Shown one piece after another: positions 36,024 to 46,319 of a stretch of DNA of 64,000 nt. Each line of letters opens with the position of its first letter. Position 1 is the stretch's first letter. The position numbers and the translations under genes were made by a program. Where the stretch lies: assembly GCF_021134715.1 (NCBI RefSeq), contig NC_060018.1:372001-436000 (forward strand), read 5' to 3'. The stretch is from Daphnia pulex. Its lineage: Eukaryota; Arthropoda; Branchiopoda; Diplostraca; Daphniidae. The notes beneath the pieces are model-generated. The model saw only the letters and a list, made by a program, of their open reading frames with translations. It did not search any database and was not told the origin of the DNA.

Positions 36024-37018
36024 CTCTAGTATTTAGAAACGTCCCTGTAATAAGTGGGAGAAGCGTAGGGTGTGGTGTAATATTCAGGTGCCTTGTGGTG
36101 TAGTAACTCGGGATAGAGTAATACTTCGGAGCTTCGGTGTAGTTGGTCGGAGCAGCGGAAGTAGTGTTATAATACTCAGGTGCCTTGGTAGTGTAGTACA
36201 TAGGGGCCTCGGTGTAGTAGCTAGGTGTAGCTAGGTGTAGCGTAGGTTGTGGTGTAGTAAACTGGAACCTCGGTGTAGTATTCCGGTTCAACGTAGTACG
36301 CAGGAGCAGCCGCTGTGTAGTTAGTCGGGGCTGCGTAATACTTGGCCGCCTCAGTTGTAGTTGTGTAGCTTGGGGCAGAGTAATACTTCGGGGCTTCGGT
36401 GTAGTGGCTCGGGGAAGCACAAGTTGTGGTGTAATACTCTGGAGCCTCGTTGGTTAGTACTTGGGTGGCTCGGTGTAGTGTTCAGCCGCTTTAGTGGTGT
36501 AATAAGTTGGAGCCTCGGTGTAGTAGCTAGGAACTAGGTAATACTTGGGAGCCTCGGTGTAGCAAGCTGGGTAACATACGTGTAGTACTCCGGTGACTTG
36601 GTGGTGTAGTACTTGGGAGCCTCGGTGTAGTACGTTTGATGATGTAACTCGGGGCAGCATTAGCTGCGGTGTAATACTCTGGAGCCTTGGTGGTGTAGTA
36701 ATGGTGTGCCTCAGTGTAGTAACCGGTTCTTGCGAATGTTGTCGTTGTTTAGTAAGGCGGCGGCGTGGTAATTTGGTATCCGCCATACCCAGGAGACATC
36801 TGTACACCAGTGATCGACCCAGCCTTCAACGACACGGCAAACAGCAACATCACGACATCACAATCAACTATGTGGTAAATAATTTGAACATTAATATTCA
36901 ATATGGTACATAAACAGATAAAAAACAAATAATTTATGCAAACTCCATGAAACAGACTATTTACCGATTGCGTACTAATAATACGACGAAGAATGCACTT
37001 GGTGACAGTGCACTGCAG
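36024..37018 (-). pseudogene. YYTEAP repeat gene copy C, decayed (right arm)
   Basis: Mirror of 29531-30525. Same missing start codon, same early TAA in the PPPY repeat and same frame changes, so decay happened before the arms were duplicated, or was spread by gene conversion. Confidence 0.85.
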
Positions 37019-38214
37019 TTGTTCATCCGTGTTTCGTTGCCAGTATTCTTCTCTCCAGCCAATCGCCCTAATACAACAGCATGGTGGTGATGTTTAATAC
37101 GATGACGAACCAATTTGCTCACAATCTTGATCACAAAACAAGGCAGCATCTCCAGTCTAATAAAAAATAAACTCCAAAACCAATAATTAGAATCTAATTT
37201 AACAGGAGCTTCATATCTACCAACTACTGAACTACCTAACAACAACATCAGAGCAGTCGATGTTGGTTAAGTTATAATCACAAGTATTACAATTAATATG
37301 AAATGAAAAATGTTCAAGGATTCTTACCAACCGGACGTTTGGTCGTGCTTCAAGCTCAGCATTGACTCGATAACCACCAAAATTGGAATCTATTTCAATC
37401 CAAAAGCGACAGCCAAATCCGTGTTTACGTTCAAACCGACAGCAGCGACGACATGGTCAGTTTAAATTTGCTGAAATAATTTTTAGATTTTTATAAACAT
37501 CGCTAAGACATGTATTGAAATAATTAATTACCTTTTGACCATCGTTTAAGGTCAATGCGACCTTGTTGTCTTCCAGACTTACATCCTCAACATTTGCTTT
37601 GGGCAACACATAAACGTCTTCCGCTTCCACCTTCTCGAAAGTCCATTGGCTCAAATAGTTAGGGAGGACTGGGCCATAGATGTTGCGTCACTTGCTCGTG
37701 GACATCTTTAGGGGCACCGCTCAGGGGTTTGGCAAAGATTTTCGTTTACCACCTAGCAAGAAAATAACGCCATTTTTAGAGTAATTCGTAATTATAGAAA
37801 TAAATAGCTACAGTTTAAACAGGCTCTCAGATACTATCTAGCAGGAAGATTATCAAGGTTATTCAACAATCCATTAAGGTGTAATCATTGAGACTTTTAA
37901 ATACGAATTTCGTTGAGCATAAAATGTTTACCTGTGGCAATAAGGCACTTGTCGTAGGTGATGGTACGGCCATCATGAAGTTAGGCTTTCCGACCAACAA
38001 TGTCAAGTTTAACGACGCGTTGTCAACGTACGACTGCAACGCCGCCGCTATCTTAAAGGGATTGCAATAGAATTCGTCTTGTTCGAAAAAGAGACTAGAA
38101 AGAAAAACGTGTCACAAGTACATGTTCCAAAAAATTACAATAATAAAGAGCTCACCCTCGCTCTTTGCCGTTCCACTATTTGAAACTAAGTTTATTCGAA
38201 ACTTCGGGGCTGCC
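37019..38214 (-). pseudogene. AIFM1 fragment (right arm)
   Basis: Mirror of 28335-29530, with the same stops and the same missing internal segment. No difference from the left copy was noticed. Confidence 0.88.
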
Positions 38215-38939
38215 TTGTAGGGCGGCGGAGATGCTCACTGGACTGATTTCCATCGTACTTGGGCGCCACTGTGTTCGACCGCTTTGGTAAGGTAATAAAG
38301 CTGGAGCCTCGGTGTCGCAGGTGGGGGCAGCATATATAGTCGTGTAGTAGTCCGGTGCCTTAGTGCTGTAGTACTTTGGAGCCTTGGTGTAGTACTTGGG
38401 ACAGTATAGGTAGTTGTGTAGACTCAGGTGCCTTGGTGGTGTAGTACTTAGGAGCCTCGGAGGTGTGCACATGCGATTTGGTAGTGTAGCTCGGGGAAGA
38501 ATAAAACTTCTGGTCTTCGGTGTAATAGCTCGGAGCAGCATAAGTTGTGGTGGACCCTTGGTGGTGTAACTGTAAACCTAACTGTGCAACCTCGGTGTAG
38601 TAACTAGTCGTTGCGTATGTTGTTGTGTAGTAAGGCGGCGGCGTTGCGGTTTGGTATCCGCCATACCCAGCGGCATCAGCACACCAGTGGTCAACCCAGA
38701 AATCGACGAAACAACCAATAGCTGCACGACGCCATAGTTATGCTAGACAATATTCAATTATAACGAGAATATTATCAAATAGAAAAAAATGTAAATTGAT
38801 ACAAATTTCTACGTAAAAATACAGAATATTTACCCGTGATTGTGACTGCGACCTATTAATACGACGAAGAATGCAGTTGTTGACGGGTCGGAGATGCTCA
38901 CTTGATTGACTTCTGTCGACTTTTCTCTTTCCTTTTATA
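38215..38939 (-). pseudogene. YYTEAP repeat gene copy B, decayed (right arm)
   Basis: Mirror of 27610-28334, including the TATA box (38931-38939), the ACG in place of ATG and the exon 2 frameshift. Confidence 0.8.
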
Positions 38940-38948
38940 CAAATTTCT

Positions 38949-39211
38949 CTCGTAGTCGACATCAACGATACAACGCCCGACAGCAACACAACGCCATAAT
39001 TAACTATACAATACACGATTTGAAAATTATTAATTAGTCATATCAACAACTGAAAACAAGATAGAATTATTCACGACTTGAAATAAAAATGAACATTTAC
39101 CCATGATTGCGAACTGATATTACGACGAAGAATGTCCGAAGAATGGAGTTGTTGCCGGGTCGGAGATGCTCACTCGACTGGTTTCAATCGCCTTTTCTCT
39201 CTCCTTTTATC
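38949..39211 (-). pseudogene. YYTEAP repeat gene copy A, 5' part only (right arm)
   Basis: Mirror of 27338-27600: TATA-like GATAAAAGG, leader, intact ATG at 39104 (complement), and the signal-peptide exon truncated by copy B. Confidence 0.75.
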
Positions 39212-40836
39212 CGATTTTTTCCTCACCCTCACCTCCTAAGCCTTGCGGCTATTGGACCTTTTTGATAATGAAGCAACACGTGTCGTTCTCACCCAACCTC
39301 TACACCACTGCATGACACGTTTTACGTTATGATCTCCGTGAACTTCGAGCGTCAAGGCCATAGAAAATGACCTTTTTCTTTCTGCAGGTTGACGTTGCCG
39401 GGGATGGGTCTACAAAAACCAATATCAAAATACATATCAAATCATAAATGATAATGGCTTAAATTTTAGACTTAAAAAAATACCACATTTGACATTTGAG
39501 TCATTTGACTAGTTTCTTCGGTGAATGAATAAATCTTCCATTTCGAACCGTTTGAAGGACATTCGGCTTTTTTTTTTAATATTCTACTGCAAACTTATCT
39601 AAGTTTCAAACACATAATCCTTGCACCTGCGGTCGGAAATGAAAATCTAAAAAAAAAAGATAAAAAAAGGTAAATTATTAATATAAAAAAATACAAATCA
39701 AAGCTTCTCATAAAACGGTTGAATAAAATCAATAAAATAAGAAATTAGACGCAATTTCTATAGCTCGAATCTCGATAGACTGTCAGAGTTCGTCCGCTAT
39801 GTTACAACGCACAACTCATAAATGAAGTTAAATGATCCTAAGTAACCATCCAGGAGAAGCGGGGGGAATGGTATTTCCACAACTGATTTAGGAGTATCTA
39901 AAACGCAAATCAAATGATTGATTGACAATACCTAAACTCTAGGGCTATGGATTTTGTAACCGCAAATCAACAATGAGATCCTACTGGCAGCTATTTAACA
40001 TAAATGAATAACATTTACAGGAGCTACCCTTACCCTGTCTTTTACATTGACAGATCTACCATCTTGAATAGTTGATGAAATGATGACCGCCGGAACCTAT
40101 CGCGTGTCGTTTGATGCTGCATGAACAAAAGGGGAAAAAATTCACCCTGTTACATGACCAACGCGTTTCTGCCACAATAAAGTATTTGCAAGTAAAACAA
40201 TGTTTTGACACTCGCTTTGTTTTCGTTGCTAAGCAGTGAAATGTGTTGAAATTTGGGTTTTGCTCTTCACACCGAATGTAGACGGAAAGGACTCGGCTCG
40301 GATATATAAAGGATCGTTGGCTGCAAACAAATTCACATTATTTTCTGCGAAAGCAAAAGCTTCATGTCGTATCTAGCATTACCTTTTTTAATATTTTTGT
40401 TTCATTTGGTTTAGCGTTTCGTTTAGCGACTCCTTGTCACCAAAATCCCTCAATGGACAACACCTCCGCGTCATCTGGGTAATACAAACAATTGAATTTG
40501 TAGCTTTAGCAATTTGACTAACATGTAATTACGTACCCTCGTTTAAGCCTTCCGAATCTTGAATTTCAGCAACGTCTTCTTAGTTTCACCGGTGGATCAA
40601 GTCTAAGGAACAGCGGCAAACGAATCAACTGAAATGAAAACGGAGATAATAACTTAAAGTCAATAATTAAATGAGACTGTACATCAAGCATTACCTCAAC
40701 GGCGATACAGGTAGCAAGAGACGACATATCGACAAAATGCTGCCGATAAAATAAGCCCGACAGCCATCAGGCAACATCGACTATTTTGCACAACACTGCA
40801 TATACTGCATGGACACCAACATAGGCAAATGACACA

Positions 40837-41734
40837 AAAATACCTCATTGTTTTTAAAAGTAAAAGCGAAAAACACCGTCAGGCGTCAGCAACATTCCTA
40901 CATTTCCGTCCAGTGTCTCAAAAGCAATGGCGTATTTCGACTCCCTCACGAACAGACACTCCGGCACCTGGTGGACACAATGTTACACACCTTTTGACTA
41001 CTACCTAGTGTGAAAAAAATAAAGAATTAGAGAATGAAGATGGACTAGGCAATTCTTTAGAAAAGAAACATACCAAAATGGAACAAGTGCAAAAACACAA
41101 AAATAAGCTTAGTATATTGTTTCGTTTTTGATGATGATGGAAATCATAGAATTGGGCTGCTGGTGCCAAATCAAAAAGATTTGTGGTATGTTTCCAAAGT
41201 ATTAACAGTTTCACCACAGACTAAGATTTTTTTGAGCCAGCTGATTGATTCTGCTCCCGAACAATCTTTTGTCATTGAGTTCCAAAATAAATAAAGAGAT
41301 TTTGATTTGCTTGCAAAGCATTATGTTCCGCCAGCTTACATATGTTAAAATGTTGATTTTTGATGATAATACAAAAATATCCGGTTTACTTTATTTCAAT
41401 TTTACACATCGGAGTTACCAATTAGAAAGGTTAAATGCGGTTAAACAACTTCACTAGATTCCTAGAATGACATACAGCAATTTTAGTAGAGGCAAAGCAA
41501 ACAGAGGAGGGCTAGTTAACTTATTAAACCATTCAAAAACAAAACATCACATTTTTCGCACCGCACCACTTGTCTAGCTACCTTGACATCAATTTTCTTG
41601 AAAGACTAGAGTTCCAAATTTAAAAAAAAAAAAAAAAAAATCGTTAATTTGGAACTTCTACTTCTAGATAGCACATTTGTTCAATTTTATCAGTTCTTAA
41701 AAGAGATAAGGTAGCGACGAGATAAGTCGTTGTT
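40837..41734. other. Gene-free spacer, right flank of the inverted repeat
   Basis: No gene seen. A poly(A) run of 19 (41622-41640) sits in the loop of an 11-bp inverted repeat (AGTTCCAAATT at 41610 and AATTTGGAACT at 41646). The flank of the right arm does not resemble the flank of the left arm. Confidence 0.5.
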
Positions 41735-42646
41735 TTAATTTAAAGTCGGAAGCAAATCTTGGGTTGGAAAAGGGTTAACTAAGGTATTAGAGGGGACATC
41801 TTCTGCGCGGGTAATGAAGGCATGCAAAGCAGAATGTAGCAATCCACCTGATTAAAAAGTTGAAAATAGGCATATATATTAGTTTGCAGAATGGAATGTA
41901 AGAAATTTATGTAAGAAATAATTAAAAATAAAATAATTAAAAATAAAAGAACAATCAAACCTGCACAGAAGCAGAGTAGCAAAAAGAGGAAAACCATCAG
42001 GATATTTCGACTCTTGCATTGTTGCCCCACTTGCCTGCATAGATTTCTCAATTTGGTTATTCCTCGACTTTGGAGAACACAAGTATCAAGCAATAAAGAG
42101 TAGAAAGTGATATAGTCAATCCACCATGCAAGGATTAATACGATTCCCTTCAGCTTGGAAAAAGCAACACCTTAAAATTTTAAAATATTGTAAGTACTCG
42201 TAGCATTTGTTTATATATATTAAATGTTACTTGAGAAACAGTAGGCGGCAGATCTGTAGCTCTTAGGTGGTGTATTCAGGTGGTATGTTTCAACGCTTTC
42301 ATCATCAGCCTCAGGAGCATTTCCATAGCTGGTATTTAAATCTAATAAATCCACAATAAAAATCAAGTAAACTTGCAACTAAAATATTTATAATAATAGT
42401 TATACCTGGAGTTTTTCCAAAGCCATGACACATTTCAATCGACTGGTTTGACATGTTTGGCATGCAAATTACTCTTTCTAGAGTTAATTGTCTTGATGCA
42501 GTAACTATTTGCCTAAGTGAAATCTGTTTTCCAAACGGATCCCGGAACGAGACCCTCACTCCTCCACTGGCAACACTACACTGAAGCAGCGTGGTCCAAA
42601 ACGAAATCTGCAAATCTCCCTCCTTCCTTCCCAGGACTACCGTCAC
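41735..42646 (-). CDS. Putative membrane protein, family not recognised (5' end uncertain)
   Basis: Four exons with consistent phases on the minus strand. The first seen (about 42408-42646) reads ISLRQIVTASRQLTLERVI with a GFGKTPG end; it lacks a clear ATG, so a more upstream exon is likely (a short ATG exon ending at a GTAAGT donor near 42931 is possible but does not join cleanly). The second (about 42232-42345) reads DLNTSYGNAPEADDESVETY. The third (about 41960-42170) has two hydrophobic stretches, LKGIVLILAWWIDYITFYSL and NILMVFLFLLLCFCAG. The last ends at 41735 with NPFPTQDLLPTLN. Two hydrophobic segments and no signal peptide suggest a small membrane protein. I do not recognise the family. 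Confidence 0.5.
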
Positions 42647-43191
42647 TGCTAGGACTCAATAGCTCAATCCCTAAACACACACAAAACAAAATTGCAGGTT
42701 GCAGCCCACTAGAGACACAGTGAGACATAGAGAGCATGTATGCATTCAGGACGATGCCATCAATTCGTTAAAGTTCTTGCTGTCGTGCAATTTGAACATG
42801 AAAACAATGAAACCAAAAAACATTTTCTTGTTGACATATCATACCGTAAATGACCCAGTATAAATGGTGTGTATAAGTACGTACGTATTTGGGGCTTATA
42901 TGTGTATGACTGTATGGCTATCATTACTTACCCACCGCAGGTCTGTCAATACAAGCATTTCACTTTCATCGGTCAATTACCTCAGGACTGAATCGTGAAG
43001 TATTTAACGAACGGTTAACGTTTGTTGAATCCTGTAGCAGATGTGTTGGTTAAACACGGTTACATCTGGTTTGTCAAGTCTGTCAGAGCCTGACTATCGC
43101 CAGTCGTCTGATTTATTATAAGCTACGCTTTGAAAGACTACATTAAAACCTCAGTCACGCCGATCCAATAGACGGTGACTGAAATAGTGAA
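42647..43191. other. Short spacer between divergent genes
   Basis: Separates the membrane-protein gene (-) from the fucosyltransferase (+). It may contain a further 5' exon of the former. No clear TATA box before the fucosyltransferase start. Confidence 0.4.
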
Positions 43192-44490
43192 ATGTTTCGA
43201 TATCGTTTTATTGCTCAAGGAGGCACAGTACTTGGTCTAATTTCTATAACACTAGCGTGTTTCCTTGGGGCTTTTTGGTTAAATCGTATGTCAGACAGTC
43301 AAAGTGCACTTGGTCAACCGAATGAGGAATCGGCATTTCGGTTCCATGTTCTAGAAAACAACAAGAAGATGCAGTCGGACATTCAGTGGAAGACAATCCT
43401 TTTCTGGAATGAAGCATATGCTGGAAATAAAACTTTTGACATTGGGATTGGAAAAGATAAGTTTTTAAAAGCCAACTGCCCAGTTTGGCAGTGTAAAACG
43501 ACAAGCAATCGAAAAATTTTACCTATTGAAAGCTATGATGCAGTGGTATTTAATCAGCGAAAATGGACTCCAACGGATCTCCCGGTCAATCGGTCACGTC
43601 ATCAGCGTTACATCTTTTGGAGCAGAGAATCGCCAGGTTGGCGTTACGTCAATACAAACACCATGGCCGAATTTTTCAACTGGACAATGACGTATCGTTG
43701 GGACTCGGATATTGCTTATCCTTACGGATGGATAACTTTGACGAATCCAATTATTGGGACGAAACTCTCTGACACGCACGAATTGGAACAACTTATTGCT
43801 GAAACCCATTTCGATTCAACAATCAGTTACACAGCCGGAAAAACAAAAAAGGTCGCTTGGTTCGTTTCCAATTGCAAATCTTTAAGCGCTCGAAACGAAT
43901 ACGTCGATCGACTGAAAACTTTTATCGACGTCGATATTTATGGGGAGTGCGGGAATATGAGTTGCTCTCGTTCAAATCCGGAATTTTGTCGCAAAATGTT
44001 GGAGCGCGATTACAAATTCTACCTCTCACTGGAAAACACACTGTGCGAAGATTATGTCACGGAAAAGTTTTTCGATCAGATGCGCTACCACATAATTCCG
44101 ATCGTCTTTGATCTACACGGCCACCACGCACGAATGGCTCCCCCACACTCTTACATTAATGCAGCCGATTATCAGTCCGTCCGGGAGCTGGCCGATTATC
44201 TGACTTTGCTAGATGGAAACGACACACTTTACAACGAGTATTTTTGGTGGAAAAAGCACTATGTCGTTAACAATAACGACGACGGAATAAAACGGAGCAT
44301 GTGTGAACTTTGCCGTATGCTTCATGTTCCCAATAAGCCTGGCAAAATTTACAGCGACATGACTAATTGGTGGGACATCCAGGCTACCTGTCAAACAATA
44401 ACATTTTCCGATGAAACGGAATTCGCCGAAGAGTCTGATGGAGAGGACGTGTGGGAGGCCGAGCCAATGCTTGTAAGGTGGTTCGGGTAA
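43192..44490 (+). CDS. Alpha-1,3-fucosyltransferase (GT10), intronless
   Basis: Golgi type II enzyme that moves fucose from GDP-fucose onto N-acetylglucosamine of glycans. One exon, 432 residues. A short cytosolic tail is followed by a signal anchor (GTVLGLISITLACFLGAFW, residues about 10-28), then a stem and the catalytic part. The N-terminal half has KTILFWNEAYAGNKTFDIG and the family's ESYDAVVFNQRKW and YIFWSRESPGW. The C-terminal GT10 motif is clear: YKFYLSLENTLCEDYVTEKF, followed by PIVFDLHG. N-glycosylation sites (NRS, NWT, NMS) and paired Cys near the end (CELC) fit the family. Arthropod members include FucTA-like core fucosyltransferases; which acceptor this one uses cannot be read. 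An AATAAA follows the TAA by about ten bases. Intact. Confidence 0.92.
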   Translation: MFRYRFIAQGGTVLGLISITLACFLGAFWLNRMSDSQSALGQPNEESAFRFHVLENNKKMQSDIQWKTILFWNEAYAGNKTFDIGIGKDKFLKANCPVWQCKTTSNRKILPIESYDAVVFNQRKWTPTDLPVNRSRHQRYIFWSRESPGWRYVNTNTMAEFFNWTMTYRWDSDIAYPYGWITLTNPIIGTKLSDTHELEQLIAETHFDSTISYTAGKTKKVAWFVSNCKSLSARNEYVDRLKTFIDVDIYGECGNMSCSRSNPEFCRKMLERDYKFYLSLENTLCEDYVTEKFFDQMRYHIIPIVFDLHGHHARMAPPHSYINAADYQSVRELADYLTLLDGNDTLYNEYFWWKKHYVVNNNDDGIKRSMCELCRMLHVPNKPGKIYSDMTNWWDIQATCQTITFSDETEFAEESDGEDVWEAEPMLVRWFG

Positions 44491-44745
44491 AAAAAAAATA
44501 AAATGAAATAAAATAAAATTGATGCAATAATATTAAATCAGTAAAAATTCTCATACCGATATTGTCGAACTTTCATCATATCTGTAAACTGATATTAAAC
44601 GCTGTTGAAAATAAATGATTTATTTCATGGAACCTTAAGAGACATGGCTCCACAAATTAAATTTATATTTAAATACATAGACGTCATATGCAAAATAGAT
44701 TCCTTAGTAATCAATCATAAATACAATTTTCAAAATATGTTTATC

Positions 44746-45633
44746 TTACCAAGTGGTTCTGAATGCTGCGCCGGGTAAAGGGATGTTGTCAAGACCGATT
44801 AGTTCAACAGCCACTTTAGGTCTATTTGTTAAGATGAAATCTACACCTGCTTCCAGGTAATGAGCCATGGTGGATTTTCGATCGACAGTCCACACGCCTA
44901 CAGCAGCGTACGCCTCTGCATCTAGGCTGTATTGAATGGCATCGTCAAATGCTGACGGCAACATATGAAAACAAGCAGATATTCCAGTATCGTAAACGAT
45001 ATTGTTGGTCTCCAATTCAAGCGAAAGCTTCAACACTTGATTTGCTCTTCTCCCCTCATTGTCAATGGTGTAGAAATAACGATCCGCGTATTTGGATTTA
45101 GAGGCTTCTTGTAGGGCACCACGCAGGTAATCGACCCGTGAGATAGTCAGACATCCGAGAAGAATTTGACCGCGGAATCCTCTTGCTAAAACTTTCTCGT
45201 TAAATAGTCGCACTACATTGGCCCCCGCCTCGGCGTAATTTCCCACTGAATTGTCAAGTTTCGCGTCGACGTAAATAACTGCCAGACGTGAAGAGATAAT
45301 CTCATGACTAGACAAGAACTTAATCATTTCCGCAACGGAGGTGGAGGCTGAACAATCTTCACCGAGAACTTTGCATCCGTTGTGTCGAAATGTTGAAAAA
45401 TCCAATAGGCAACTACAGTCACAAGGGAAGCCGTGATGAAAGTTACTGGGGCGAGTGCCGTTAAACTTCAAATCAATCTCGATACTATTAGCGCCTTGAT
45501 CCAAAGCCCATCGAATAGAATTTGGTGTGTTGACCATGTGAGCGATGACGCTTACGGGACGCGAGGCTTCGACCGGGTAGTTGTTGATTACGGAGCAGAA
45601 AATTAGCAAAGACGTGGGGAATATTATGTTCAT
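44746..45633 (-). CDS. Secreted sphingomyelinase-D-like phosphodiesterase (GDPD/SMD superfamily), intronless
   Basis: One exon, 295 residues, starting with a signal peptide (about residues 1-23). It belongs to the TIM-barrel family that includes sphingomyelinase D/phospholipase D of sicariid spider venom and many non-venom arthropod homologues. Key residues are kept with family spacing: His32 (in IAHMVN), Glu52 and Asp54 (metal ligands, in IEIDLKF) and His67, at +20, +22 and +35 from His32, as in the spider enzymes. Cys71 and Cys73 follow. The Asp-x-Lys pair is at 123/125. The later VGVWTVDRK and DFILTNRP blocks are typical of GDPD folds. Likely product is a cyclic phosphate from a phospholipid or lysophospholipid. 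Nothing in the sequence points to a venom role in this animal; digestion or lipid turnover is as likely. It converges with the fucosyltransferase, 255 bp between stops. Confidence 0.85.
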   Translation of the reverse strand: MNIIFPTSLLIFCSVINNYPVEASRPVSVIAHMVNTPNSIRWALDQGANSIEIDLKFNGTRPSNFHHGFPCDCSCLLDFSTFRHNGCKVLGEDCSASTSVAEMIKFLSSHEIISSRLAVIYVDAKLDNSVGNYAEAGANVVRLFNEKVLARGFRGQILLGCLTISRVDYLRGALQEASKSKYADRYFYTIDNEGRRANQVLKLSLELETNNIVYDTGISACFHMLPSAFDDAIQYSLDAEAYAAVGVWTVDRKSTMAHYLEAGVDFILTNRPKVAVELIGLDNIPLPGAAFRTTW

Positions 45634-46319
45634 TCTGTTACTATTCGCGTACCTAACTTGCTGATGTATTGATTAGGTTTTGTTTGGTATTGGTACAGTG
45701 CTCCTACAACGAGATAAAAAAAAGAATTACGTTAAGGATAAGATAGCAACAGAATTTATGTTAGTATGCCTTACCAAAAGTGTGACTGCTAGCAAAAAGC
45801 ACGAACCCAGAAATGGACCATATTTTGATTTCGTACTTTCAGACTCTATTGGAAGAAAAGTTTCAGGGCAACAAGCTTAAGTGATATACGCAGTTCAGTG
45901 CTCGAGAAAACCAAACAATGGACGACTAATGCAAAAGGTAAAGGATGACCGAGAATGAACTCAAAGATACCGTTATTCGAACTCACCAACCCAAACTAAC
46001 GAGGAAGTGAATAAAAAAAATAAAAGGATCTCAATCTGGGTCAGTCACCCCTTAATAACCTCCGTCTCGCGAATCTTCATTTATCGTATCACTTTCCTAA
46101 AAGAAAATATAAGATTAATCGAAGACAATTTCTTGTTTGCTACTGCCCAAATTTGAACGTGTAAAAACTACCCAACATTTTCCAAAATATAACAATATAC
46201 TACTTAGCTGCCTGCAACGCGGTTTATTATACCATGAAGAAATGATCAAGGAATAACACTCGCTTTAAATATTTATAAATCTACAATTTCAAACTGATCA
46301 AGATTGGACGGTAGGCTAC
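45634..46319. other. Spacer, no gene seen
   Basis: Between the start of the phosphodiesterase and the stop of holocarboxylase synthetase, both minus. A 66-codon open frame at 45680-45880 has no support. Should contain the phosphodiesterase promoter, but no TATA box was recognised. Confidence 0.45.

Larger units (their letters stand above)
33278..40836. repeat. Right arm of the giant inverted repeat
   Basis: Mirror of 25225-33263, separated from it by a 14-bp spacer (33264-33277). Differences seen by eye cluster in the inner 600 bp (for example T/C in the ATCGTGG versus ATCATAG pair near 32945/33610, and the 7-bp insertion) and in the outer 1.5 kb (single changes near 39958, 40000, 40170, 40290 and the missing 480-bp segment). 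The middle, about 36-39.5 kb, looks identical to the left arm. Confidence 0.97.

Noticed and set aside
36593..36913. Antisense open frame over the YYTEAP array
   Set aside because: Cys/Ser/Val-rich reading of the complementary strand of repeats, with no independent evidence.
25225..40836. Pure read-foldback artefact as the explanation for the palindrome
   Set aside because: A foldback of one molecule would give identical arms; here there is a 482-bp difference, a 7-bp insertion and scattered substitutions. A haplotype misjoin is not excluded.
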